Of a DNA stretch of 64,000 nt, positions 1-9,313 are shown piece by piece (within the stretch, counting starts at the first letter, position 1; each line of letters begins with the position of its first letter). Made by a program: the position numbers and the translations under genes. The notes under the pieces were generated by a model, which saw only the letters and a program-made list of their open reading frames with translations, was not told the origin of the DNA and ran no database searches. Origin of the DNA: an uncultured Flavobacteriaceae bacterium (lineage in GTDB: Bacteria > Bacteroidota > Bacteroidia > Flavobacteriales > Flavobacteriaceae); the NCBI GenBank assembly GCA_947502495.1, contig CANNAC010000002.1:558001-622000 (forward strand), read 5' to 3'.

Positions 1-2
1 AA

Positions 3-2102
3 AATGAAATGGCAGAAATCTTTTGGGATATTGACCAGAAATTTTTTGATAATCCATATCACGATGCCGGTTTATTTACCAGACAACATCACAAAAATTG
101 GAAATACTTTGCTACCAATCCGTTTCACTGGAAAACCAATAATTACGCACAACCAAAAAATATAGAAGTCGTTGGTATTCCTAAGAATATAGGACAAGCA
201 AAATATATAGGTACTCTTTTAAAACAATTAAAAGAAAAAGACCCAAGTTTACAACAAACCGCGGTTGTACTTGCAGACGAAAACCTACTAACGCCAACAT
301 TAAATGCGCTACCAGAATCTATTGATGCCTTAAACATCACCATGGGTTTTCCATTACAATCCATACCATTAGCCTCTTTATTTGAGCAAATTTTTCAAGT
401 GCACAAAAAAGCAAGCACAACTTTTTACTACAAAGATGTAATCGCTATTATTTCGCATCAATTTATTAGACCGCTATTGAATACCAATAATGTAGACGTA
501 GCTTCCAAAATCACCCAAACCATACTAAGTAATAATTTAGTATACTTAACAATAGATCGCTTAAAAGAACTTTCGGTAACTTCCACAGAAATCCTAGACT
601 TATTATTTGTTATCCAAGACAACAGTGTAGAAAACATGCTTAAAAACTGTTCGAACCTTATTTTATGCATAAAAGAAAACTTAGACCTTAACAAGCCATT
701 AAATAAACTCTCTTTAGAATATCTATTCCGCTTTAACGAGCTATTTAATGAGCTTTCTAGTCTTAATGCTAGTTACAGCTACATAAAAGACCTAAACACG
801 CTACATGGCATTTATAAAGAGCTTTTAAGTTCTGCAACCTTAGATTTTCAAGGAGAACCTTTACAAGGCCTACAAGTTATGGGAATGTTAGAATCTCGTG
901 TTCTAGATTTTGAAACCGTAATTATAGCTTCTGTAAATGAAGGCGTACTTCCTTCAGGAAAAACCAACAACTCTTTTATTCCTTTTGATGTTAAAATAGA
1001 AAACCAATTACCAACATACAAAGAAAAAGATGCCGTTTATACCTATCACTTTTACAGATTGTTGCAACGCGCTAAAAACGTATACATTTTATATAACACA
1101 GAAGCCGATGTATTAACTGGTGGAGAAAAAAGTAGATTTATTACCCAATTAGAATTAGAAGGAGATCACATCATACATCATCAAATTGTCACACCAAAAG
1201 TAGAAGCGTGTTTTACCGAGTTATTAGAAATTGAAAAAACCGAGGCTATACAAGACAAGTTAAAAGCAGTTGCCGAAAGAGGTTTCTCGCCTTCTTCATT
1301 AACCAATTATATGAGGAACCCCATCGATTTCTATTATCAAAAAGTATTAGGAATAAAAGAACAAGAAGATGTCGAAGAAAGTGTCGCTTTTAATACACTT
1401 GGTACCGTTGTGCACAATACTTTAGAAGATTTATACACGCCTTTTATTGGTCAGTTTTTAACCGTAGAAGGTCTAGAGAAGCAAAAAGAGAGAATTACCG
1501 AAAGAGTTACTCATCATTTTGAAGCGGAATACAAAGAAGGAGATATTAATACCGGAAAGAACCTCATCATTTTTGAAATAGCAAAACGCTACGTCCTTAA
1601 TTTTATTCATTTAGAAATTGCAGATGTAAAACAAGGAAACGAAGTAAAAATAGTCTCTTTAGAAGCAAACAATAGAACACCTATTACCATACCAGAACTA
1701 GACTTTACCGTAAATCTTACAGGTAAAGTAGATCGCGTAGATATCTACAATGGTGTCACCCGAATTATAGATTACAAAACCGGCAAAGTATTATCCAACC
1801 AAGTAGAAATTTCGAATTGGGAAGACCTCAACACCGACTATAAAAAATATAGTAAAAGTTTTCAAGTACTTATGTATGCCTACATGATGATGAAAGAAAA
1901 CAAAGTACAATTCCCATTGGAAGCTGGTATTATTTCCTTTAAAAATCTAAGTGCCGGATTTTTAAAATTTGCCGTAAAAGAAGGAAGAGCTAAAAATCAA
2001 CTTATAACGGAAGAAACGATGCAACATTTTGAAATAGAACTCAAAAAGATCATTGTAGACATTTGTAACCCAGAAACTAATTTTATTGAAAAAGAAGTCT
2101 GA
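3..2102 (+). CDS. AddB-like PD-(D/E)XK nuclease/helicase-fold protein, 5'-truncated by the window edge
   Basis: The frame is open to the left edge (codons from base 3), and the ATG at 9 is internal, so this is the C-terminal part (about 700 aa) of a longer protein. Visible first is an inactive helicase-like region ending in the segment IIASVNEGVLP, typical of AddB/RecB-like proteins. A RecB-family nuclease domain follows: conserved His469 in GTVVHNTLE, Asp575, then Asp588-Tyr589-Lys590 in the IIDYKTGK motif (numbering from the ATG at 9). All catalytic positions are present, so the nuclease should be active. The family works in double-strand-break end processing with an AddA/RecB-like helicase; that partner would lie left of the window. 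Its stop codon overlaps the start of the next gene by one base (TGATG), implying translational coupling. Confidence 0.88.
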   Translation, partial: NEMAEIFWDIDQKFFDNPYHDAGLFTRQHHKNWKYFATNPFHWKTNNYAQPKNIEVVGIPKNIGQAKYIGTLLKQLKEKDPSLQQTAVVLADENLLTPTLNALPESIDALNITMGFPLQSIPLASLFEQIFQVHKKASTTFYYKDVIAIISHQFIRPLLNTNNVDVASKITQTILSNNLVYLTIDRLKELSVTSTEILDLLFVIQDNSVENMLKNCSNLILCIKENLDLNKPLNKLSLEYLFRFNELFNELSSLNASYSYIKDLNTLHGIYKELLSSATLDFQGEPLQGLQVMGMLESRVLDFETVIIASVNEGVLPSGKTNNSFIPFDVKIENQLPTYKEKDAVYTYHFYRLLQRAKNVYILYNTEADVLTGGEKSRFITQLELEGDHIIHHQIVTPKVEACFTELLEIEKTEAIQDKLKAVAERGFSPSSLTNYMRNPIDFYYQKVLGIKEQEDVEESVAFNTLGTVVHNTLEDLYTPFIGQFLTVEGLEKQKERITERVTHHFEAEYKEGDINTGKNLIIFEIAKRYVLNFIHLEIADVKQGNEVKIVSLEANNRTPITIPELDFTVNLTGKVDRVDIYNGVTRIIDYKTGKVLSNQVEISNWEDLNTDYKKYSKSFQVLMYAYMMMKENKVQFPLEAGIISFKNLSAGFLKFAVKEGRAKNQLITEETMQHFEIELKKIIVDICNPETNFIEKEV

Positions 2103-2947
2103 TGATTCATAAAAACCGAATACTACAAAGAGATGCAAAAAAACCAATAGTTTGGGATGCCTTTTTTAAAGCAAGCAAGAACAAAAAACCATTGGTGATT
2201 TTCTGTCATGGCTACAAGGGTTTTAAAGATTGGGGAAGTTGGGATTTAGTAGCACAAGCTTGTAGTGCTTCGGATTTATTTTTTGTGAAATTTAATTTTT
2301 CACATAATGGAGGAACCATAGAAAACCCTATTGATTTTCCAGATCTTGCGGCTTTTGGCGAAAATAATTACTCCAAAGAATTAGAAGATATAGATAGCAT
2401 GCTAAACCATCTTTTATCGGAAGACAATGCATACCTAAACCAAATAGACATAAAGAATGTTACCTTAATTGGACATTCTAGAGGTGGCGGAATTTCGATA
2501 ATTAAAGCTTCAGAAGATTCTAGAATAAGCAAACTAATTACTTGGGCAAGTGTTAGTGGTTTTGGCAAACGCACTTCTACAACTGGAGATCTAGACCAAT
2601 GGAAAAAAGATGGTGTTAAGTATGTTTTAAATGGTAGAACTAAGCAACAAATGCCACATAACTATCAGTTCTATTTAGATTATAAAGCAAATGAAAATTG
2701 CTTGAATATTGCGTTGGCTACCGAAAAAATGAACATTCCTTTTTTAATTATTCATGGTGAAGAAGATCCTTCCGTAAAATTTACTGAAGCACTTCAATTA
2801 AAAGCTTGGAAACCCGAGAGTATATTACTTCCTATAAAAGATTGTAATCACGTTTTTAATAGTTCGCATCCTTGGACAGAAAACACCATGCCTTCTGCGC
2901 TACAAACGGTTGTAGATGCTAGTATTTCTTTTATTAAAAAAGATTAA
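2102..2947 (+). CDS. alpha/beta hydrolase
   Basis: A 281-aa cytoplasmic hydrolase without signal peptide. The oxyanion-side motif FCHGYKGFKDWG is near residue 34. The nucleophile is Ser126 in GHSRGGG, the acid Asp222 in HGEEDPSV, and the base His250 in DCNHVF, so the triad is complete. This is the dienelactone hydrolase/prolyl-oligopeptidase-like branch of the fold; the substrate cannot be told from sequence. It starts inside the stop codon of the nuclease gene (TGATG), so the two are co-translated. Its own TAA overlaps the stop of the convergent sensor kinase, the two stops sharing the palindrome TTAA at 2944-2947. Confidence 0.9.
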   Translation: MIHKNRILQRDAKKPIVWDAFFKASKNKKPLVIFCHGYKGFKDWGSWDLVAQACSASDLFFVKFNFSHNGGTIENPIDFPDLAAFGENNYSKELEDIDSMLNHLLSEDNAYLNQIDIKNVTLIGHSRGGGISIIKASEDSRISKLITWASVSGFGKRTSTTGDLDQWKKDGVKYVLNGRTKQQMPHNYQFYLDYKANENCLNIALATEKMNIPFLIIHGEEDPSVKFTEALQLKAWKPESILLPIKDCNHVFNSSHPWTENTMPSALQTVVDASISFIKKD

Positions 2948-5301
2948 GCAATTTTTAAAACCGCCGTATGGCAACAAGAAGCAATGGTTGTTAGTAAAAG
3001 GTCTTTGTTAATAGGTTTGGTTAAATAATCATTCATCCCAATATCCAAAACACGTTGTCTTGTTTCTTGCATAGCATCTGCCGTAACTGCAATTATTGGT
3101 ATTTGAGAAATAGACTCTTTAAGAATACCGCTTCGTATTATTTCTGTAGCTTCATACCCATCCATAATTGGCATTTGTAAATCCATTAAAATAACATTAA
3201 AGATCTCTTTTCTTAAAGCATCTATAGCTTCTTGTCCGTTATTAACAATAGTATAACTTACATCCGAAAAGCTCTTTAAAAGTTTTCCCATCACCATTTG
3301 ATTAAGCTTATTGTCTTCGACTACCAATATGTGCATTGGTGTATTTAATTGCTTCACTTTTTGTGTAGGAACCGCTACAATTTCTTTAGGAGCACTTTTT
3401 AACTCTAAATCAATAAACACTTTTGTTCCCTCGTTCTCTTTACTTTCAATATGGATATTTCCCTTAAAAAGAGACACTAAATGCCTAACAATAGTAAGTC
3501 CCAATCCGATACCTCCAAATTCTCGTTTATGATTTAATCGCATCTGATTAAAACTATCATAAACATTGGATTTCATTTCTGCATCCATTCCTACTCCCGT
3601 ATCTGAAATATGTATAGAAAAACGATATATATCATTTGGTTGCGCTATACAACTAAGCTTAAAACTAACACGACCTTGATTGGTGAACTTTACAGCGTTT
3701 CCTAAAACATTATTGATAATTTGGATAAACCGCTTGGCATCTCCTTTTATCTTTTCTGGCAGATTGCTATCTATTTCGTATTGAAATTCTAATCCTTTTT
3801 CATCTGCTCCAATTTTCCAGTTTTCTACAATTTGAAGAATAGCAACAGATGGATCAAAGACCATTTCATTTAGCTTAAGTTCATTTTTCTCAATATTTTC
3901 AAAATCTAAAATATCATTGATGTTACTTAATAAACTGAACGAGGCGTTTTTAATAATTTCAAAAGGTTTTCTGGCTTCGTTCTTCAATGCCTTAAGCTCT
4001 ATCTCTGCAATTCCCATAATCGCATTAATAGGCGTTCTAAGCTCATGACTCATATTAGACATAAAGTATGTTTTTAATAAACTTATCTCCTCCGATTTCT
4101 GAAGCGCTTCTCGTTGCGAAACTTCTTTCTCTACTCGTAAATTACGTATCAAATTGGTCATCGACATAGACAGAAAAATAACTTCCAATCCAGAACCAAA
4201 CTTAGCGCTATTTAAGGTGTAAAAATTATTAGGTAGCAAGCTTAAATTATTCATCACAAAACCTAATAAACCTATAATTAAAAAGAGAATACCAAAAGAA
4301 AAATAAGCATCAATCTTAATTTTTTTATAACGCATTCTAAAAAGAGTTACAAGAATTAACACCAAACTAACAAGACCATTTATATTACTCAACGGATAAA
4401 CGAACTCTAAGGTTTTAGGGCTACTAAATAGCATTAAAAACAAAATACCTAATATTATATAAACAGCATTAAACACTTTATATGTTTTATTAAATACCTG
4501 TCTCACTTTTAAAAAGTGTTCGCAATATTTAAGTAGAAAAAAGTTAGATAATAATGCCATTATTAAAACCGCTTTACTATTAAAAAAACCTCCTTCAGGA
4601 AAAACATATTGATGAATAATCCCGTCTAATGTTGCTTGCATCAAGGCTATTGAGAAAACATAAAATCCATAATACAAAAAAGTCTTTTCTTTAATTCCTG
4701 TATAAAAAAATAAGTAAATAGTACCTGCTAGAAATAGCAACCCATAAAAAATACCGAGAAACAATTGTTGGTTATAATTCATCATCCAAAAAGCGGACTC
4801 ATTATAAAGATTTAGCGGTATGTTAATCGTTTCACCGTCACTTTTAAGGTGTATATAAAACTGCTGCGTAGCATTACTTGGTAATGTAACTTTAAAAAAA
4901 GTAGATCGATGCGCTACCTGACGTTCATTAAAAGGAATTTGATCGCCACTTTTAAAAGTCTTAATTTCCCCTTTCTTATTTATTTGATATAATGTAGCAA
5001 TATCTGTTATCGGCCTTCCTGTTTCTAGATAATATACATTAGGCGTTTTAGAAGTATTTTCCAGTTTGAATTTTACCCAATAATTACTAGAGGTAAAACC
5101 TACGCTATGATTACTTGAAGATAATGGTTTGTACTCTAAACTTTCGTTTTCAATAATAGAATTAATATCGAAATCTTCCTTTTCAACGTTAGTAAAAAAA
5201 GCAGATTGATATAATGCGTCTTCACCTATTTCTGGATTAAAGGCCTCTTGACCAATCACAGGTGCGCACAGAAATAGTGCTAAAAAAAGTAGGTATCTCA
5301 T
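2944..5301 (-). CDS. hybrid sensor histidine kinase with 7TMR-DISM sensor and receiver domain
   Basis: A 785-aa inner-membrane hybrid two-component protein. Order: signal peptide (1-17), periplasmic 7TMR-DISMED2-like beta domain (about 35-165), seven transmembrane helices (about 180-395), HisKA with phospho-acceptor His419 in SNMSHELRTP, HATPase_c (about 520-635, with the GGIGLGLTIV G-box), and a C-terminal receiver with phospho-acceptor Asp707 in LMDLQMPIMDG and the conserved Lys in LTKP. No DNA-binding output domain is fused, so the signal probably passes to a separate phosphotransfer or response protein not in this window. DISM sensors are thought to bind carbohydrates or other small ligands; the ligand here is unknown. 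It lies downstream of the minus-strand stress protein gene but is separated from it by a terminator. Confidence 0.93.
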   Translation of the reverse strand: MRYLLFLALFLCAPVIGQEAFNPEIGEDALYQSAFFTNVEKEDFDINSIIENESLEYKPLSSSNHSVGFTSSNYWVKFKLENTSKTPNVYYLETGRPITDIATLYQINKKGEIKTFKSGDQIPFNERQVAHRSTFFKVTLPSNATQQFYIHLKSDGETINIPLNLYNESAFWMMNYNQQLFLGIFYGLLFLAGTIYLFFYTGIKEKTFLYYGFYVFSIALMQATLDGIIHQYVFPEGGFFNSKAVLIMALLSNFFLLKYCEHFLKVRQVFNKTYKVFNAVYIILGILFLMLFSSPKTLEFVYPLSNINGLVSLVLILVTLFRMRYKKIKIDAYFSFGILFLIIGLLGFVMNNLSLLPNNFYTLNSAKFGSGLEVIFLSMSMTNLIRNLRVEKEVSQREALQKSEEISLLKTYFMSNMSHELRTPINAIMGIAEIELKALKNEARKPFEIIKNASFSLLSNINDILDFENIEKNELKLNEMVFDPSVAILQIVENWKIGADEKGLEFQYEIDSNLPEKIKGDAKRFIQIINNVLGNAVKFTNQGRVSFKLSCIAQPNDIYRFSIHISDTGVGMDAEMKSNVYDSFNQMRLNHKREFGGIGLGLTIVRHLVSLFKGNIHIESKENEGTKVFIDLELKSAPKEIVAVPTQKVKQLNTPMHILVVEDNKLNQMVMGKLLKSFSDVSYTIVNNGQEAIDALRKEIFNVILMDLQMPIMDGYEATEIIRSGILKESISQIPIIAVTADAMQETRQRVLDIGMNDYLTKPINKDLLLTTIASCCHTAVLKIA

Positions 5302-5335
5302 AGTTTTGGGGTTATGGGAATATATACGAATATAT

Positions 5336-5360
5336 GAAAAAAGGGTTTTAAAAAACCCTT
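5336..5360 (-). terminator. rho-independent terminator after the stress protein gene
   Basis: Read on the minus strand, the stem AAGGGTTTT/AAAACCCTT is followed by a run of six T. It lies 3' of the UspA gene (5445-6239) and 5' of the sensor kinase, so it should separate their transcripts. Confidence 0.7.
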
Positions 5361-5444
5361 GATATTCGACAAAACACCCATAAAACCTATGAAATACTCA
5401 AAAAGAGACTAATTCTCTATGGAGAAGATTAGTACTGTTGTTGT

Positions 5445-6239
5445 TTATTTTGCTCCTTTTAAAACAAGAAGAGGTACGCGACTTTCAAAATCTATTTTTT
5501 TAATCGTATTTTGTTCCCAAAGCTTTTTAAAGAATCCTCTTTTACGTCTGAAAACGCAAATAACATCCGGATTATGTTTATTTAAATGCTCTAAAACACC
5601 TTGAAATAACGTTCCATTTTCTGTACTACTATAGGAAGACATTAAAGCTTTTAAATCGCTATTAATCTCTGCATCTTCTGGCGCAAAGTCTTTTGTTTTT
5701 ACTTGCAATAAATGCATCGCAGATTCAAAAGTTTGCATAATCTCTTGCAATGGTAATATCGCGTTCTTTTTACTAACAATCCCAGACTTTACCGCTGTTA
5801 AAATCTTTGAAATAGATTTAAAAGCATATGCTTCCGGTATAATTAAAACAGGAATATCCGTTTGTTTAACAATACTTCCTGGTGTTCTTCCTAAAAAATA
5901 ACTTTCTTGTAAATCATTAGGTCTTTGTCCTACAATGATTAAATCAATTCCTAGTTCTTTATGTATAGCATCAATACTGTCTACGACTCCTCCTTTTGCA
6001 GATATTATTTTAATAGTTACATCTTTTTGATCTATTAGGTCTACCACTTCTTTCACGTTGGCAACCTGTTCTCTTGCAACAATACTATCTATGTTTATAA
6101 TGGTTCCTGCTTTTGGAGCCAAACTAAAGGATCTGAAAACAAACACATTTGCTTGCATAACTTGTGCAAAGTCTATAGCATATTGTAAGGTGTATTTTGC
6201 ATTACTAGACGAACCAATAGGAACTAGAATATTCTTCAT
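5445..6239 (-). CDS. universal stress protein, tandem UspA domains
   Basis: 264 aa, two consecutive UspA-like Rossmann domains. The first (1-135) begins MKNILVPIGSSSNAKYTLQYA and ends with the nucleotide-loop-like segment LGRTPGSIVKQTDIPVLIIP; the second (about 145-264) is degenerate and lacks a clear G-x2-G-x9-G-S/T loop. UspA proteins bind ATP or other nucleotides and modulate stress tolerance in the cytoplasm. A TAnnTTTG promoter box lies 18 bases upstream of the start and a terminator follows, so it is a single-gene unit. A second UspA gene sits at 58.7 kb next to ion transporters. Confidence 0.88.
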   Translation of the reverse strand: MKNILVPIGSSSNAKYTLQYAIDFAQVMQANVFVFRSFSLAPKAGTIINIDSIVAREQVANVKEVVDLIDQKDVTIKIISAKGGVVDSIDAIHKELGIDLIIVGQRPNDLQESYFLGRTPGSIVKQTDIPVLIIPEAYAFKSISKILTAVKSGIVSKKNAILPLQEIMQTFESAMHLLQVKTKDFAPEDAEINSDLKALMSSYSSTENGTLFQGVLEHLNKHNPDVICVFRRKRGFFKKLWEQNTIKKIDFESRVPLLVLKGAK

Positions 6240-6257
6240 TACTTATTATTTAGACTG

Positions 6258-6265
6258 CAAAAATA
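6258..6265 (-). promoter_or_regulatory. TAnnTTTG -7 box of the UspA gene
   Basis: TATTTTTG on the minus strand, 18 bases upstream of the UspA start. It matches the Bacteroidetes -7 consensus TAnnTTTG. No convincing -33 TTTG was seen. Confidence 0.5.
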
Positions 6266-6322
6266 CAGATTTTATAATAAATAGTTGCGACCTTTATCTT
6301 TTCTAAAATAAAATTTAAACTA

Positions 6323-7657
6323 TTGCCTACCAATATAAATCTGAAGCAGATAAACAAACTTGCAATTCCTGCATTAATTGCTGGCGTTTCAGAACCTATT
6401 TTATCTCTAACAGACACTGCTATTGTTGGTAACATACCTATAAATGCAACCGAATCGTTAGCAGCTGTTGGTATTGTTGGTGCTTTTATATCTATGCTTA
6501 TTTGGGTTTTGGGACAAACAAGAAGTGCTATATCTTCCATCGTTTCTCAATATGTTGGCGCAGATAACGTAGACGCGGTTAAAAACCTGCCAGCACAAGC
6601 GATTTTTATTATTACCTCTCTAAGCATTTTAATCATTATTGGCACCTATCCTTTTGCGCAAAGTATTTTTAAACTGTATAATGCTTCTGGATTAATTCTA
6701 GACTATAGCGTAGATTACTATAAAATTCGGGTTTTCGGATTCCCTTTTACCCTATTTACTATTGCCGTTTTCGGAACTTTTAGAGGTTTACAGAACACCT
6801 ATTACCCAATGCTAATAGCAATTATTGGTGCTACTGCAAACATTGTTTTAGATTTTATTTTGGTGTATGGAATCGAAGGATATATTCCTGCAATGCATAT
6901 TAAAGGTGCCGCCTATGCAAGTGTTATTGCGCAGTTTTTAATGGCTATTTTTTCAGCGTATTACCTACTAACAAAAACGAATATCCCGCTGCGTTTTAGT
7001 TTTCCTTTTCATCCGGAAATCAAACGGTTTATAGTCATGATTCTTAATTTATTTGTACGTACACTTGCCTTAAATGTGACCTTATATTTTGCGAGTGCTT
7101 TTTCTACAAGCTATGGCAAACAATACATTGCCGCCTATACTATTGCTATAAACTTATGGTTTCTTGGCGCTTTTATTATTGATGGTTATGCTAGTGCTGG
7201 AAATATTTTATCCGGAAAACTTATAGGTGCCAAAGCATATTCCGGTTTAATCCAATTGAGCAATAAGTTAATTAAATACGGAATTGCTCTCGGAACCACC
7301 ATCGCAATACTAGGCGCGCTTTTATATTATCCTTTAGGAACCCTTTTCACCAAAGACCCGCAAGTCTTAAAAGAATTTTACAACATATTCTGGATGGTAT
7401 TAGCCATGCAACCACTTTGCGCATTAGCTTTTATTTTTGACGGCATGTTTAAAGGTTTAGGTAAAATGAAGATTCTTAGAAACGTACTACTCTTTTCTAC
7501 TTTTGTCGTTTTTGTACCAATCCTTTTTTGGCTGGATGCTTTAGACTATAAATTATACGGTATTTTTATAGCTTTTACACTTTGGATTATCGCTAGAGGA
7601 TTACCATTAATCATAAAATTTAGAAAAGAATTTTTACCACTTTCACAAAAGGCGTAA
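6323..7657 (+). CDS. MATE family efflux transporter (DinF-like)
   Basis: 444 aa with twelve predicted membrane helices in two halves, typical of multidrug and toxic compound extrusion transporters of the DinF branch. The first helix region carries the family segment PALIAGVSEPILSLTDTAIVG. Such proteins export organic cations or hydrophobic compounds with Na+ or H+. The start must be non-ATG: the frame has a stop at 6278-6280 and no ATG between it and the first family-conserved residues, so TTG at 6323 is chosen. It diverges from the UspA gene. The substrate is not predictable from sequence. Confidence 0.9.
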   Translation: MPTNINLKQINKLAIPALIAGVSEPILSLTDTAIVGNIPINATESLAAVGIVGAFISMLIWVLGQTRSAISSIVSQYVGADNVDAVKNLPAQAIFIITSLSILIIIGTYPFAQSIFKLYNASGLILDYSVDYYKIRVFGFPFTLFTIAVFGTFRGLQNTYYPMLIAIIGATANIVLDFILVYGIEGYIPAMHIKGAAYASVIAQFLMAIFSAYYLLTKTNIPLRFSFPFHPEIKRFIVMILNLFVRTLALNVTLYFASAFSTSYGKQYIAAYTIAINLWFLGAFIIDGYASAGNILSGKLIGAKAYSGLIQLSNKLIKYGIALGTTIAILGALLYYPLGTLFTKDPQVLKEFYNIFWMVLAMQPLCALAFIFDGMFKGLGKMKILRNVLLFSTFVVFVPILFWLDALDYKLYGIFIAFTLWIIARGLPLIIKFRKEFLPLSQKA

Positions 7658-7684
7658 CTTTACCGAAAGTCAACAAAATATAAA

Positions 7685-7852
7685 ATGAAATTTTTAGCTG
7701 TTTTACAAGAAATAGACATCAATGAAAAAATAAATAGTGCTCCAGATGCTAATTACGGCATTGGTGTGTTTATTGGTTCTATGCTACCTTTTGTAGTATT
7801 AGTAGCACTTGCTTATTTTATATATCGATATAATAAAAACAAAAAAGAATAA
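7685..7852 (+). CDS. 55-aa single-span membrane microprotein
   Basis: ATG at 7685, 27 bases after the MATE stop; 55 codons ending at TAA 7850-7852. The N-terminal 28 residues are polar, followed by one hydrophobic helix (about 29-48) and a basic tail YRYNKNKKE. This is the topology of a small inner-membrane protein with a cytoplasmic C-terminus. I do not recognise a named family. It is followed 12 bases later by a second microprotein, and the pair sits between the MATE gene and a convergent oxygenase. Support is the clean reading frame, spacing and membrane pattern only. Confidence 0.55.
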   Translation: MKFLAVLQEIDINEKINSAPDANYGIGVFIGSMLPFVVLVALAYFIYRYNKNKKE

Positions 7853-7864
7853 TTCAATAGTCAA

Positions 7865-7963
7865 ATGGAAATATTAAATTTTTTAAGCGGAAACGGTTTA
7901 TTTTTAGTTCTAGGAATAGCCTTAGTGATCATCTATTTTTATAACAGAAATAAACGCAGATAA
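7865..7963 (+). CDS. 32-aa single-span membrane microprotein
   Basis: ATG at 7865, 32 codons, stop TAA 7961-7963. One hydrophobic helix (about 11-25) is followed by the basic tail YNRNKRR. It repeats the architecture of the 55-aa microprotein just upstream (short polar N-terminus, helix, positively charged end). Its stop abuts the last base of the convergent oxygenase gene at 7964. No family recognised; the short length means it could be a chance frame, but the charged tail after a strong helix argues for a real peptide. Confidence 0.4.
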   Translation: MEILNFLSGNGLFLVLGIALVIIYFYNRNKRR

Positions 7964-8605
7964 TTATCTCGTTTTTAACCAACCCGTAATACTCAATCGC
8001 TCAGTATGTACAGGTTTTACTTCGTGTTCTATAATCTGACTTTCAAAGATTACCACACGTCCCGGAAACGGATAAATAACCTTTTCGGTTTCCACACCGT
8101 TTTCATCCAAATACAATACCAATTCGCCACCATTTTCTGGCAACCAACCATCTTCATTTAAATAACAAACAAACGATAACTTTCGTCTGTCATCGTTTTG
8201 AAACGTATCTATATGGCGTTTATAAAATGTATCTTTTGGATACAGTGCGTAGTGAAATTCTTTATGTAGTATTCCTAAAAAACAGGTTTTGTTTAAGTAA
8301 CTAACAAGGCTATTTATTTTATTAAAAAACAACTGCTCGTACGCATCTGCTTTACTTTCGTCCATCCACAAAATAATATCCCCACGAATGGCTTTTTCAA
8401 TGGTTTCATTAACACGATTACCAATTGCTGCTTTTTTAAAAGCGTCTAGCTCGTGTTTTTCTATTAAAGATTGTCTTAGAATTAAAACTTCTTCCGCAGA
8501 AAAAAAATCTTCAACAACACTATACTTCTTCGATAATAAATCTTCGATAACGCCTTCAAATAAAGGGTTTTCAGCAAAAACAAGTTCTTCAAAAATCGCA
8601 TTCAT
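7964..8605 (-). CDS. 2OG-Fe(II) oxygenase (prolyl 4-hydroxylase-like)
   Basis: 213 aa from the ATG at 8605; a longer frame starts with TTG at 8647, but the ATG before NAIFEELVF is the better start. The jelly-roll core has the iron-binding HxD in YKRHIDTFQ, the distal His in QIIEHEV and the 2-oxoglutarate-binding Arg in ERLSITGWL, so all three metal ligands and the co-substrate contact are present. The family hydroxylates protein or small-molecule carbons using 2-oxoglutarate and O2. Closest general resemblance is the SM-20/P4Hc group found in many flavobacteria; the substrate is unknown. It diverges from queD. Confidence 0.85.
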   Translation of the reverse strand: MNAIFEELVFAENPLFEGVIEDLLSKKYSVVEDFFSAEEVLILRQSLIEKHELDAFKKAAIGNRVNETIEKAIRGDIILWMDESKADAYEQLFFNKINSLVSYLNKTCFLGILHKEFHYALYPKDTFYKRHIDTFQNDDRRKLSFVCYLNEDGWLPENGGELVLYLDENGVETEKVIYPFPGRVVIFESQIIEHEVKPVHTERLSITGWLKTR

Positions 8606-8683
8606 ATCTTTACTTGCTTCCAATCTAATCCTAACAAAAGCGAGCAAATGTAATCTAAAAAGCGATTCCTTTTACAAAATGAA

Positions 8684-8691
8684 TATCTTTG
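8684..8691 (+). promoter_or_regulatory. TAnnTTTG -7 box of queD
   Basis: TATCTTTG on the plus strand. It ends 7 bases before the first in-frame ATG (8699) and 19 bases before the second (8711). A transcript starting a few bases past the box would make the first ATG essentially leaderless, which favours 8711 as the real start. Confidence 0.55.
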
Positions 8692-8710
8692 CATCGAAAT
8701 GCACAAAACA

Positions 8711-9163
8711 ATGAGTAATATTAGAATCACAAAACAGTTCTCTTTCGAGACAGGACACGCACTTTATGGTTATGATGGTAAGTGTAAAAACGTACATGGT
8801 CATAGCTACAGATTATTTGTAACCGTTATTGGCAAGCCTATAACAGATGCTACCAACGTAAAATTTGGGATGGTTATAGATTTTAGCGATCTAAAAAAAA
8901 TAGTAAAAGAAGACATTGTCGAAGTTTTTGATCACGCTACCGTTTTTAATAAAAACACGCCACATCTAGAGCTTGCTAAAGAATTATCCGATAGAGATCA
9001 CAATGTTCTTTTAGTAGATTATCAACCAACCAGTGAAATGATGGTTATTGATTTTGCTTCCAAAATATCCAAACGTTTGCCAGAGAATATAAAGCTACAT
9101 TCGTTAAAACTACAAGAAACCGCAACGTCATATGCCGAGTGGTATGCAAGTGATAACGCATAG
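8711..9163 (+). CDS. queD: 6-pyruvoyl-tetrahydropterin synthase / 6-carboxytetrahydropterin synthase
   Basis: 150 aa from ATG 8711 (four residues longer if ATG 8699 is used). It has the PTPS/QueD core: His in FETGHALYG, the catalytic Cys and two zinc His in CKNVHGHSY, and the C-terminal segment LKLQETATSYAEWY with the conserved Glu. QueD converts dihydroneopterin triphosphate to 6-carboxytetrahydropterin, the second step of queuosine precursor synthesis; eukaryotic-type PTPS makes pyruvoyl-tetrahydropterin with the same fold. The C-xxx-HGH spacing favours QueD. No other queuosine gene lies nearby in the window. Confidence 0.86.
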   Translation: MSNIRITKQFSFETGHALYGYDGKCKNVHGHSYRLFVTVIGKPITDATNVKFGMVIDFSDLKKIVKEDIVEVFDHATVFNKNTPHLELAKELSDRDHNVLLVDYQPTSEMMVIDFASKISKRLPENIKLHSLKLQETATSYAEWYASDNA

Positions 9164-9182
9164 TTTTTTAAGAATAATTATG

Positions 9183-9273
9183 GCGTTACCCTTTTTCGCA
9201 AAAGCTTCAAAGGGTCAGGCTTTCGCAAGTCGCTCTTTGCAAGTAGCTCCAACAATTGCTTAATCCTTAACGC
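9183..9273 (-). repeat. dispersed intergenic repeat, copy A
   Basis: 91 bp. Read on the minus strand it begins GCGTTAAGGATT, passes through AAAGCCTGACCCTTTG, and ends AAAAAGGGTAACGCC. It matches copy B (31864-31955) along nearly its whole length, including the inner block AGCAATTGTTGGAGCT, and shares its ends with copy C (47402-47504). The last part forms a hairpin of CCTTT and AAAGG type. It fills most of the gap between queD and lpxH. No coding capacity. Confidence 0.75.
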
Positions 9274-9313
9274 GGCATCCAGTTAACTAACAAACATTTT
9301 TTATATTTACAGC

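Noticed and set aside
9183-9273. Riboswitch upstream of lpxH
   Set aside because: The same sequence occurs in two unrelated gaps and in the opposite orientation relative to the next gene.
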